A stretch of DNA of 7,814 bases from an uncultured Collinsella sp. (GTDB taxonomy: Bacteria > Actinomycetota > Coriobacteriia > Coriobacteriales > Coriobacteriaceae): contig CABRFW010000068.1 of assembly GCA_902470265.1 (NCBI GenBank), positions 1 to 7,814 on the forward strand, written 5' to 3'. Position numbers and translations under genes: made by a program. The number at the start of each line of letters is the position of its first letter. The first letter of the stretch is position 1. Shown here in pieces: positions 1 through 6,032 of the stretch. Below the pieces are notes generated by a model. That model made no database searches. It worked only from the letters and a program-made list of their open reading frames with translations, and had not been told where the DNA came from.

Positions 1-7
1 CGAGTTC

Positions 8-45
8 CGCACGAGCCGGAGAGCACTTAATGTGCTCTCCGTGCG
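8..45. repeat. Hairpin beyond the 3' end of the LTA-synthase-like gene
   Basis: CGGAGAGCAC (17-26) and GTGCTCTCCG (32-41) form a perfect 10-bp inverted repeat around the loop TTAAT. Outer bases CGCAC (8-12) and GTGCG (41-45) offer an alternative or extended pairing. The hairpin lies about 75 bases after the stop codon of the minus-strand gene. Neither strand has a T-tract after it, so it is not a canonical intrinsic terminator. It may stabilise a 3' end, mark a Rho-dependent stop, or belong to a gene outside the window. A second, weak inverted repeat, GGAAC/GTTCC, sits at 65-79. Confidence 0.5.
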
Positions 46-115
46 AGCAGGACTGTCCGAGCAGGGAACCTTACGTTCCGCGCCGCCGGGCAGACGAACC
101 AGTTAAGACGCGCCG

Positions 116-2416
116 CTACTTGATCTTGGTCGTACCCGGTGCCAGGTTGGGGTCGGTTTCGTTGGCCTCGGTCTGGAAGTGCTCGGTGTACACGTTCTTG
201 CCGTCGCGGAACATCTCGTAGTACTGCATCTTGGCGTAATCCTCGCGCGCCTTGGTGGCGGCTGCTGCGGCGGCGTCGTCGCCGGTGACGTTGGAGGAGA
301 GCGCCCAGCGCAGGCTGGCGTCCTCGTAGCCCACCGAGTTGATAGCGGGCAGCGACTCGCGCAGCGTCATGTGCGCCTTCTGATAGTCGGTCAGCGGTGC
401 GCCGATCAGCTGCATCAGCTGCGTGGACAGGTAGTTGGTGGACAGGTCGTCGACCTCGCTTGTCTGGTCGCAGCCGGCAACGTCGTAGTTGGCCCAGATG
501 ATGTAGTCGGTCTGCCACAGGCGCTCCTGGTGGGTGGCGTCATCCTCGTTGGTAAACCACTTGTCATTGAACTTGGACGGGAAGAACGGCTGGTGATCGC
601 CCCAGAACACCACGACCACCTTACGGTCGAGCTTGCTCAGGGCGTTGAGGAAGTAGCGCAGCGCCTGGTCGGACTGCTCGATGCACGAGACGTACTCATC
701 GACATCGGATAGCGTGCCGTCCTCGACGGTCTTGGCGTCCAGGTCGGTCGTGTCGATGTTCAGGTGCATCTGCTTGTCGACCGGCAGCAGGCCCGTATCG
801 TAGCCCGAGTGGTTCTGCATGGTCACGTCGAAGATAAACTGCGGATCGGCGTTCTGGTCGAGCAGCTCAAGAATCTTGTCGTAGGTAGCCTGGTCGGTCA
901 CCATGCCGCGCAGGGTATCGGCGCCCTGGAAATCGTTGATGGACAGGAACTGGTCAAAGCCAAAGTCCTTGTAGACGTTCTCACGGTTCCAGTTGGTCGC
1001 GTGGTTGGGATGCATGGCCGTGGTGGAATATCCGAGCGACTTGAACTGCTCTGCCAGGTTCCCGGTCGTTTCCATGTTGTAGATGGTGTAGGGGTACACG
1101 CCCGAGCCCAGGTTGGCCATGGAGTTGCCGGTCATAAACTCAAACTCGGTATTGGCGGTACCGCCGCCGTAGGCGCTCACGTAGAGCTTGCCGCGGCTGA
1201 GGCAGTTGGACAGGCTCTTAAAGTACTGCGGACCCTCGTAGCCAGCGCGCATGTTCTGGTAGATGGATAGGTCCGAGAACGTCTCGTTCATGATGGCGAT
1301 GACCGTGGGCTTCTCGCTATCGAATTGCTCCTTTGCGGCGGTGCGCTCGTCACTCTTGGCGGCGTCGGACTTGTCGTAGGCCTTGGCGTACTTTTTGAGC
1401 GTGGCCCTGGCATCGTCGACGGAGTAGTCGGCGGGTTTGGGCGGCTTGATGGACTGCGCCGCGCTAATGAAAGCGGGCAGGTAGCCCTCGCGCCAGTAGC
1501 TCTCGAGCGGGCGCCAGGTGTAGACGGTGATGCCGAGGGTGTTGTAGTAGTCGATAAGCGTGACGTGCGCGGTCACGCCGCCCAGGCACAGCACGGCGAC
1601 GAGCAGATTGGTGAGCAGCATGCGCTTGGCGTTGGCGGCGCCCTTCTGACGGTGCGGTGCCACCAGGCCGGCGTACTCGCACAGCAGCATGGCGATGGCG
1701 GTAAAGCCCATGGACAGCACGCAGAACAGTGAGATCGAGAAGGTGTAGCCGGTGCCGGCGACCGCGGCGGCGGTGGAGATGGCCGAAAGGTCGCCCGGCT
1801 GGATGGGCATGGATTTAAACGTGATGACGAAGAACTCGGCAATGCCCAGGATAAAGAGGGCGAAGGCCAGGACGGCCGGAGCTGCGCCGTGGCGCTGGAA
1901 CAGGAAGAACAAGCCGGTCATGAGCACGGTGATGATGGCCCACTCGAGCAGGATGCACAGGGGGTAGACCCAGGTAAAGTCGTGGTTGGACGAGACTTCC
2001 ATGCCCAGCAGCGCAAAGACGCCGGCGAGCAGCAGACACAGGACGGCGGCGACGAGTGGCTTGCCCACAAAGGCGCCGCGCAGACGGGCGAGCTTGCCGG
2101 TGGGGGCGGGGGCGTCGGGCGCGGCGAACGCAAAGACGCGCGGGGCGATGCGGTCGCGTGCGATGCTGGCCCAAGCGCAGCCGGTGAGGATGGCGTTGGT
2201 CAGGATGAGCATCACAAAGGCGAGCGGCTCGTTTTGGGCGACGAGGCCAATGGCGCCCCAAACGGTCAAAAAGACCTGGAACAGGCCGAAGGCGACGCTC
2301 CACCCAAGAGCGCTTTTGGCAACGGTGCCCGACTGAGCGCGAATGGCCTTGGCCTCGCGCAAGACAAGGTAGACGGTCGCCGCAAGACCGACGAGCGAGA
2401 TGGCGGCAGCGAACAT
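116..2416 (-). CDS. LTA synthase family membrane sulfatase-fold enzyme (phosphoglycerol-transferase-like)
   Basis: Predicted polytopic membrane enzyme of the alkaline-phosphatase/sulfatase superfamily. Relatives such as LtaS move glycerol-phosphate from phosphatidylglycerol onto an envelope polymer outside the membrane. Numbering is from the ATG at 2416 (766 aa). Roughly eight hydrophobic segments fill residues 1-285, followed by a charged linker (about 325-370) and an extracellular catalytic domain (about 370-680). Motifs resembling LtaS active-site positions are NETFSD (metal-binding Glu about 378), YGGGTANTEF (nucleophile Thr about 420), MHPNHATNWNR (about 468), QNHSGYD (His about 536) and FWGDHQPF (Asp607, His608). 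At 766 aa it is longer than S. aureus LtaS (about 646 aa, five helices), because of extra membrane segments and a C-terminal tail with an Ala run near 715. An upstream in-frame GTG at 2431 would add five residues, but it overlaps the AGGAG ribosome site that fits the ATG. Family assignment is firm. The substrate is inferred: it could be teichoic acid, a glycolipid or another glycan. Confidence 0.88.
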   Translation of the reverse strand: MFAAAISLVGLAATVYLVLREAKAIRAQSGTVAKSALGWSVAFGLFQVFLTVWGAIGLVAQNEPLAFVMLILTNAILTGCAWASIARDRIAPRVFAFAAPDAPAPTGKLARLRGAFVGKPLVAAVLCLLLAGVFALLGMEVSSNHDFTWVYPLCILLEWAIITVLMTGLFFLFQRHGAAPAVLAFALFILGIAEFFVITFKSMPIQPGDLSAISTAAAVAGTGYTFSISLFCVLSMGFTAIAMLLCEYAGLVAPHRQKGAANAKRMLLTNLLVAVLCLGGVTAHVTLIDYYNTLGITVYTWRPLESYWREGYLPAFISAAQSIKPPKPADYSVDDARATLKKYAKAYDKSDAAKSDERTAAKEQFDSEKPTVIAIMNETFSDLSIYQNMRAGYEGPQYFKSLSNCLSRGKLYVSAYGGGTANTEFEFMTGNSMANLGSGVYPYTIYNMETTGNLAEQFKSLGYSTTAMHPNHATNWNRENVYKDFGFDQFLSINDFQGADTLRGMVTDQATYDKILELLDQNADPQFIFDVTMQNHSGYDTGLLPVDKQMHLNIDTTDLDAKTVEDGTLSDVDEYVSCIEQSDQALRYFLNALSKLDRKVVVVFWGDHQPFFPSKFNDKWFTNEDDATHQERLWQTDYIIWANYDVAGCDQTSEVDDLSTNYLSTQLMQLIGAPLTDYQKAHMTLRESLPAINSVGYEDASLRWALSSNVTGDDAAAAAATKAREDYAKMQYYEMFRDGKNVYTEHFQTEANETDPNLAPGTTKIK

Positions 2417-2630
2417 GCTGAGACTCCTCACAAACTTAAAACCTACGAAAGCGGGGGTTTACCCGATTGTTACCAAGATATGCGCTGCAATTGGTGTCTG
2501 CGCACAACAACCAGCCATATTAACGCGCACGTGTGGCGGTGTGGCGCAATGTAGTGGCGACCTGCGCGATAATGGACGGGAATTACACGGAAACGTAAAG
2601 GCTTCTTAAAGAATTAGCGAGGATGAGGCG
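2417..2630. promoter_or_regulatory. Divergent intergenic region between the LTA-synthase-like gene and the nitroreductase
   Basis: This 214-bp non-coding stretch must carry promoters for both divergent genes and is more AT-rich near its two ends. On the plus strand GATAAT (2568-2573) is a possible -10 element for the nitroreductase, but I see no good -35 at 16-18 bp. On the minus strand I found no convincing promoter pair. An 8-bp tandem direct repeat, GTGTGGCG (2531-2538 and 2539-2546), could be a regulator site, but this is speculative. The regional call rests on gene orientation; the individual elements are weak. Confidence 0.4.
2424..2428 (-). promoter_or_regulatory. Ribosome binding site deciding the start of the LTA-synthase-like gene
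   Basis: Reading the minus strand, AGGAG lies seven bases before the ATG at 2416. The longer alternative start, a GTG at 2431, would place this Shine-Dalgarno inside the coding region and has no comparable site of its own. The ATG start is therefore preferred. Confidence 0.75.
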
Positions 2631-3479
2631 ATGAACGAGCAGGTTTGCACCAAGGCTGTGGATACGTGTGGCTATCCGGTCGAGACCACGGGCAATGCGG
2701 TGCTGGACACGTTGGAGCACCGTTCCTCCACGCGTGCCTTCGCGCGTGATGACGACGACCGTCCCGTGGCGGTGACCGACGAGCAGCGGGCGGCAATTTT
2801 GCATGCGGCGAGTCGCGCGCCGTCGGCGGGCGCCATGATGATGTATTCCATCGTAAGCATTCGCGAGCAGGCTACGCTGGACCGCCTCGCCGACCTGTGC
2901 GATCACCAGCCCATGATCGCCAAGGCGCCCTGGGCACTTATATTTGTGGTCGACTATGCCAAGTGGATCGATCTGTTTGAGCACGTGGGCTGCTTTGAGC
3001 CCGAGTTTGTCGAGCGCACGGGCAAGGCGCCCCGCCGCGCGCCGGGTCTGGGCGACTTTGCCATCGCGGCTCAGGATGCCGTGATCGCCGCGCAAAACGC
3101 CGTGGTTGCCGCCGAGGCCCTGGGCCTGGGGAGCTGCTATATCGGTGATATCGTCGAGAATGCCGAGGAAGTTGCCGAGCTGCTCGATCTGCCGCCCTAT
3201 ACCATGCCGCTATCGATGCTCATCATCGGCACGCCCCGTAAGGAGCGTCCGGCGATCGCACACCCCGTGGTGAACCTGGTGCACGAGGAGCGCTACTGCC
3301 GTGCGGATGCCGCGACCATGGACGCGCAGGTGGACGAGATGGACGCGATGTTCCGTCCGCACGCCCGCGAGGTGGGGGAGCGCGTCGCGGATATCTATAC
3401 CCGCAAGCACACCAGTCCCTTTATGGCCGAGATGAGCCGCTCCATGGAGTGGTGGTTCAAAAATTGGCTCGGAAAATGA
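2631..3479 (+). CDS. Nitroreductase-family FMN-dependent oxidoreductase
   Basis: Predicted cytoplasmic flavoprotein of the nitroreductase fold (NfsB/NfsA/FRP superfamily), which uses NAD(P)H to reduce quinones, flavins, nitro compounds or other electrophiles. The length is 282 aa. HRSSTRAF (residues 30-37) matches the family's N-terminal FMN-phosphate motif. RAPSAGAMMMY (62-72) sits where the second FMN loop is usual. The block from about 148 to 173, with AQNAVVAAEALGLGSCYIGD, is the central family signature, and MLIIGTPRKERP (196-207) follows. The C-terminal extension (about 225-282) is rich in Met, Glu and Trp and contains SMEWWFKNW near the end; it may cover the active site or the dimer interface. 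The ATG at 2631 is preceded by GAGG (2619-2622) eight bases upstream. The gene stands alone between a divergent neighbour and a palindrome. The family is secure; the physiological substrate cannot be read from the sequence. Confidence 0.9.
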   Translation: MNEQVCTKAVDTCGYPVETTGNAVLDTLEHRSSTRAFARDDDDRPVAVTDEQRAAILHAASRAPSAGAMMMYSIVSIREQATLDRLADLCDHQPMIAKAPWALIFVVDYAKWIDLFEHVGCFEPEFVERTGKAPRRAPGLGDFAIAAQDAVIAAQNAVVAAEALGLGSCYIGDIVENAEEVAELLDLPPYTMPLSMLIIGTPRKERPAIAHPVVNLVHEERYCRADAATMDAQVDEMDAMFRPHAREVGERVADIYTRKHTSPFMAEMSRSMEWWFKNWLGK

Positions 3480-3482
3480 CGG

Positions 3483-3513
3483 ATGTGACAAAGGGACCGT
3501 CCCTTTGTCACAT
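3483..3513. repeat. 31-bp near-perfect palindrome after the nitroreductase gene (putative transcript-end hairpin)
   Basis: Arms ATGTGACAAAGGGAC (3483-3497) and GTCCCTTTGTCACAT (3499-3513) are exact reverse complements around one central C. The palindrome starts three bases after the nitroreductase stop codon. There is no T-run downstream, so it would be an atypical terminator, although as RNA the stem would be very stable. The core ACAAAGG...GTCCCTTTGT recurs in the terminator at 5967-6012, which suggests a dispersed repeat family. Confidence 0.7.
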
Positions 3514-3576
3514 TCCATATCGCCGCGGTGGCCTAAAGGCCGTATAAATGTTTATCTAGCTGGGAAAACAGTGCCA

Positions 3577-3603
3577 TTCAAACATGGGCCGATTATCTAT
3601 AAT
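3577..3603 (+). promoter_or_regulatory. Putative kup promoter
   Basis: A perfect -10 hexamer, TATAAT (3598-3603), lies 35 bases before the kup ATG in a locally AT-rich stretch. The best -35 candidate is TTCAAA (3577-3582), which matches the consensus at four of six positions but is only 15 bp away. Two short inverted repeats lie upstream: GGCC-TAAA-GGCC (3530-3541) and ATAAA-TG-TTTAT (3544-3555). Either could be an operator, but both are short. With this start site the leader would be only about 30 bases, too short for a riboswitch. Confidence 0.5.
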
Positions 3604-3623
3604 CCCTTCGAACATTAAAGTTG

Positions 3624-3628
3624 GGAGG
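3624..3628 (+). promoter_or_regulatory. Ribosome binding site deciding the kup start
   Basis: GGAGG lies ten bases before the ATG at 3639. The reading frame is open back to a TTG at 3621, but that codon directly abuts this Shine-Dalgarno. The ATG start, giving a protein beginning MEQKAKEAA, is therefore more likely. Confidence 0.65.
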
Positions 3629-3638
3629 AAACCGGCTT

Positions 3639-5666
3639 ATGGAACAAAAGGCCAAGGAGGCAGCTTCGCACGCTGCGATTCCTGTGAGCATCTCGGCGAT
3701 GCTCGTCACGCTGGGCGTGGTGTACGGCGATATCGGCACCAGCCCTATGTATGTAACCAAGGCGCTCGTTGCCGGCAACGGCGGCATCGGAAGCGTCACG
3801 GAGGAGTTCGTGCTCGGCGCGCTCTCCCTTGTCGTGTGGACGGTCACGTTGCTGACCACCATCAAGTATGTGCTCATCTCGCTGCGCGCCGATAACCATG
3901 GCGAGGGCGGTATCTTTGCCCTGTACAGTCTGGTCAAGCGCTGTGGCAAGTGGCTTATCATCCCCGCCATGCTAGGTGGCGCCGCGCTGCTCGCCGACGG
4001 CATCCTGACGCCGGCCGTTACCGTTACCACGGCCATCGAGGGCCTGCGCACCATCCCGGCGGTCCATGCCGTGCTGGGCGATGACCAGGGCCGCGTCGTC
4101 GCCATTACGCTCGCCATCATCATCGTGCTCTTCTTGGTACAGCGCATCGGTACGGCCAAGATCGGTCACGCCTTTGGCCCCATCATGACGCTGTGGTTCC
4201 TGTTCCTGGGCGGCACGGGTCTGTTCTTTGTCTTCCAGCACCCCGCCGTGCTGCTGTGCCTCAACCCGGTGCGCGGCATCGCCTTTTTGCTGAGCCCCAA
4301 CAACCACGCGGGCATCATGATTCTGGGCAGCTGCTTCCTCGCCACCACCGGTGCCGAGGCGCTCTACTCCGACATGGGCCACGTCGGCCGCGGCAACATC
4401 TACGCTACCTGGCCGTTCGTTAAGTGCTGCCTGCTGCTTTCCTATATGGGCCAGGGCGCTTGGCTTATGAACAACGCTGCCAACCCCGAGCTCATGGGCA
4501 TTGCCGACCTCAACCCGTTCTACCAGATGCTCGCCCCGGGCCTGCGCCCGTTTGCCGTCGGCCTTTCCACCGTCGCGGCCATCATTGCCTCGCAGGCGCT
4601 CATCACCGGCGCATTCTCGCTGGTGTCCGAGGCCAGCCGTCTGGACCTTATGCCGCACATGCAGGTCTTCTACCCTGCCGAGACCAAGGGCCAGCTCTAC
4701 ATCCCCATGGTCAACAACGTCATGCTTGTCGGCTGCGTCATCGTGGTGCTGCTGTTCCAGAACTCGGCGCATATGGAAGCCGCCTACGGCCTTGCCATTA
4801 CGCTGACTATGATGTGCACCACGCTGCTGCTCTTCTTCTACCTGCACGAGGAGCGCAAGCTCAAGGTTGCTCCGTGGATCTTCGCGGCCTTCTTCCTTTT
4901 GCTCGAAGGCTTCTTCTTCGTGAGCTCACTTACCAAGTTCTTCCACGGCGGCTACTTCACCATCCTCATGGCCGCGCTCATCATGGGCATCATGGTGTGC
5001 TGGTACAACGGTACGGCTGTTGAGCAGCGCCAGTTTACGCTTCTGCCGCTGCGCAGCTACCTGCCGCAGCTCAAGCGCCTGCGCGACGACGACCGTTACG
5101 AGCGCATGAGCGACAACGTCGTGTACCTGACCAAGGACACCCATACCGACTACATCGACCGCGATATCGTCTATTCGATCTTGGACAAGCATCCCAAGCG
5201 CGCCCGCGCCTGGTGGTTTGTGAATGTCGAGACCATGGACGAACCGCACACCTTTGCCTATTCGGTCGAGACGTTCGGCACCGATTACGTGTTCCGCGTG
5301 CATCTGTACCTGGGCTACAAGATCAACCAGCGCGTCAATGCCTACCTGCGTCAGGTCGTTCAGGACCTGGCTGCCACCGGCGAGCTGCCGCCGCAGACGC
5401 ATGACTACTCGGTCTACAAGGATCCGGGTAACATCGGCACGTTCAAGTTCGTCCTGATCCGTAAGCTTCTGGCGCCCGAAAGCGATGTGGAGCCCAGCGA
5501 GCGTACGGCCATCACGCTCAAGTACATCATTCGCCGCGCCGCCGGCACGCCCGCGCGTTGGTACGGCCTGGAGAACTCCAACGTGAGCTTTGAGTACGTG
5601 CCGCTGTTCACCAAGTTCAAGGCCGTGAACAAGATGCAGCGCCTGGCCCCCAACGAGCGGCCGTAG
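3639..5666 (+). CDS. kup: Kup/Trk/HAK-family potassium uptake permease
   Basis: Integral membrane K+ transporter, by family knowledge probably a K+/H+ symporter, 675 aa from the ATG at 3639 and within the usual Kup length. The first helix carries the family hallmark GVVYGDIGTSPMYV (residues 26-39), whose Asp31 aligns by eye with the important Asp of E. coli Kup. DNHGEGGIFALY (85-96) is the second hallmark. Further membrane signatures are LLADGILTPAVTV (117-129) and TTGAEALYSDMGHVGRGNI (236-254). About twelve hydrophobic segments end near residue 457. The remaining roughly 220 residues form the typical cytoplasmic Kup C-terminal domain, including a VVYLTKD strand and an AWWFVNV block (about 524-530). 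The gene appears to have its own promoter and is followed after 60 bp by a small membrane-protein gene and then a terminator, suggesting a two-gene transcript. A Kdp-type two-component system lies just downstream, which fits a role in K+ homeostasis. No frameshift or missing signature was seen. Confidence 0.96.
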   Translation: MEQKAKEAASHAAIPVSISAMLVTLGVVYGDIGTSPMYVTKALVAGNGGIGSVTEEFVLGALSLVVWTVTLLTTIKYVLISLRADNHGEGGIFALYSLVKRCGKWLIIPAMLGGAALLADGILTPAVTVTTAIEGLRTIPAVHAVLGDDQGRVVAITLAIIIVLFLVQRIGTAKIGHAFGPIMTLWFLFLGGTGLFFVFQHPAVLLCLNPVRGIAFLLSPNNHAGIMILGSCFLATTGAEALYSDMGHVGRGNIYATWPFVKCCLLLSYMGQGAWLMNNAANPELMGIADLNPFYQMLAPGLRPFAVGLSTVAAIIASQALITGAFSLVSEASRLDLMPHMQVFYPAETKGQLYIPMVNNVMLVGCVIVVLLFQNSAHMEAAYGLAITLTMMCTTLLLFFYLHEERKLKVAPWIFAAFFLLLEGFFFVSSLTKFFHGGYFTILMAALIMGIMVCWYNGTAVEQRQFTLLPLRSYLPQLKRLRDDDRYERMSDNVVYLTKDTHTDYIDRDIVYSILDKHPKRARAWWFVNVETMDEPHTFAYSVETFGTDYVFRVHLYLGYKINQRVNAYLRQVVQDLAATGELPPQTHDYSVYKDPGNIGTFKFVLIRKLLAPESDVEPSERTAITLKYIIRRAAGTPARWYGLENSNVSFEYVPLFTKFKAVNKMQRLAPNERP

Positions 5667-5716
5667 ACGTCGGCGGCTACACGGAGTTGGTTTTTGATGG
5701 ATAAGCATGAGGCCGG

Positions 5717-5721
5717 GGAGG
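5717..5721 (+). promoter_or_regulatory. Ribosome binding site deciding the start of the small membrane-protein gene
   Basis: GGAGG, within GGGGAGG, lies five bases before the ATG at 5727. In-frame earlier starts exist (TTG at 5694, ATG at 5697) with only a distant GGAG upstream. The 5727 start is preferred; the longer form would add eleven residues (ten if initiated at the ATG). Confidence 0.65.
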
Positions 5722-5726
5722 TAAAC

Positions 5727-5921
5727 ATGGATACAAAGGCGCTCGATGGCCGTGAGGCGGTGGTCGAAATGGTGCGTGAGGCGCGCGTCGACGCCGCCGA
5801 AGATCGGTTCTTTACGAATCGTGCCAACATGGATATGGCCGATCGCGTAATTTCGATCGTGGCACTGGTATTTGGAGCGGTGTGCGTGTGTGCCCTGCTC
5901 GCGCACGTGCTGTTTGTCTAG
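5727..5921 (+). CDS. Small single-pass membrane protein downstream of kup, unknown function
   Basis: A 64-aa protein that I do not recognise. Residues about 8-25 (GREAVVEMVREARVDAAE) form a charged, probably helical soluble segment. A short polar stretch with FFTNRANMDMADR follows, then one strong membrane helix (about residues 40-62, rich in Val, Ala, Leu and Cys) that runs to the C-terminus with no tail. The charge distribution suggests the N-terminus is cytoplasmic. Codon use matches the neighbours and the Shine-Dalgarno is good, so it looks like a real gene. It starts 60 bp after kup and ends about 45 bp before a terminator, so it is probably co-transcribed with kup. By analogy with other small proteins encoded beside transporters (KdpF in the Kdp complex, for example) it might bind or regulate Kup or the adjacent sensor kinase. 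That is inference from position only; there is no recognisable similarity to KdpF. Confidence 0.75.
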   Translation: MDTKALDGREAVVEMVREARVDAAEDRFFTNRANMDMADRVISIVALVFGAVCVCALLAHVLFV

Positions 5922-5952
5922 CGACCGCAGGTTGCAAAGGCTATACACTTGG

Positions 5953-5982
5953 AACCACCACAAGGGAAACCACCACAAAGGT
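5953..5982 (+). repeat. Tandem duplication of the terminator left arm (2 x 15 bp)
   Basis: AACCACCACAAGGGA (5953-5967) is directly followed by AACCACCACAAAGGT (5968-5982), with 13 of 15 positions identical. The second copy is the left arm of the terminator. The first copy could also pair with the same right arm if one T bulges. The two arms therefore compete for a single partner. Confidence 0.8.
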
Positions 5983-6012
5983 GCCTGTCCCTTTGTGGTG
6001 GTTTTTGTTTTT
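5967..6012 (+). terminator. Intrinsic terminator after kup and the small membrane-protein gene
   Basis: A perfect 15-bp stem, AAACCACCACAAAGG (5967-5981) with CCTTTGTGGTGGTTT (5990-6004), encloses an 8-base loop, TGCCTGTC. The T-rich tail TTGTTTTT (6005-6012) follows. This is a textbook Rho-independent terminator on the plus strand, ending the kup transcript 20 bases before the next start codon. Its core matches the palindrome at 3483-3513. Because it lies so close to the kinase gene, it could also control read-through into it. Confidence 0.88.
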
Positions 6013-6032
6013 GAGAGAGGGGCGGGGCGCTG

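Noticed and set aside
1..115. A tRNA gene at the left edge, suggested by the strong hairpin
   Set aside because: No acceptor stem, anticodon arm or T-loop pattern (GTTCRANYC) can be assembled on either strand.
1889..2554. Plus-strand open frames antisense to the LTA-synthase-like gene, including a 221-codon one reaching into the intergenic region
   Set aside because: Composition is Gly/Glu/Asp-rich and domain-free. The opposite strand encodes a protein with conserved active-site motifs.
3514..3638. A c-di-AMP (ydaO-type) or other K+-related riboswitch upstream of kup
   Set aside because: The spacer is only 125 bases, the likely promoter leaves a leader of about 30 bases, and only two short inverted repeats are present. 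I see no ydaO-like conserved core.
3972..4847. A 291-codon minus-strand open frame inside kup
   Set aside because: Low-complexity charged translation with no recognisable fold, lying wholly within a clearly real Kup coding region.
5953..5982. A CRISPR-like repeat
   Set aside because: The two 15-bp copies are directly adjacent with no spacer, and the second is simply the arm of a terminator.
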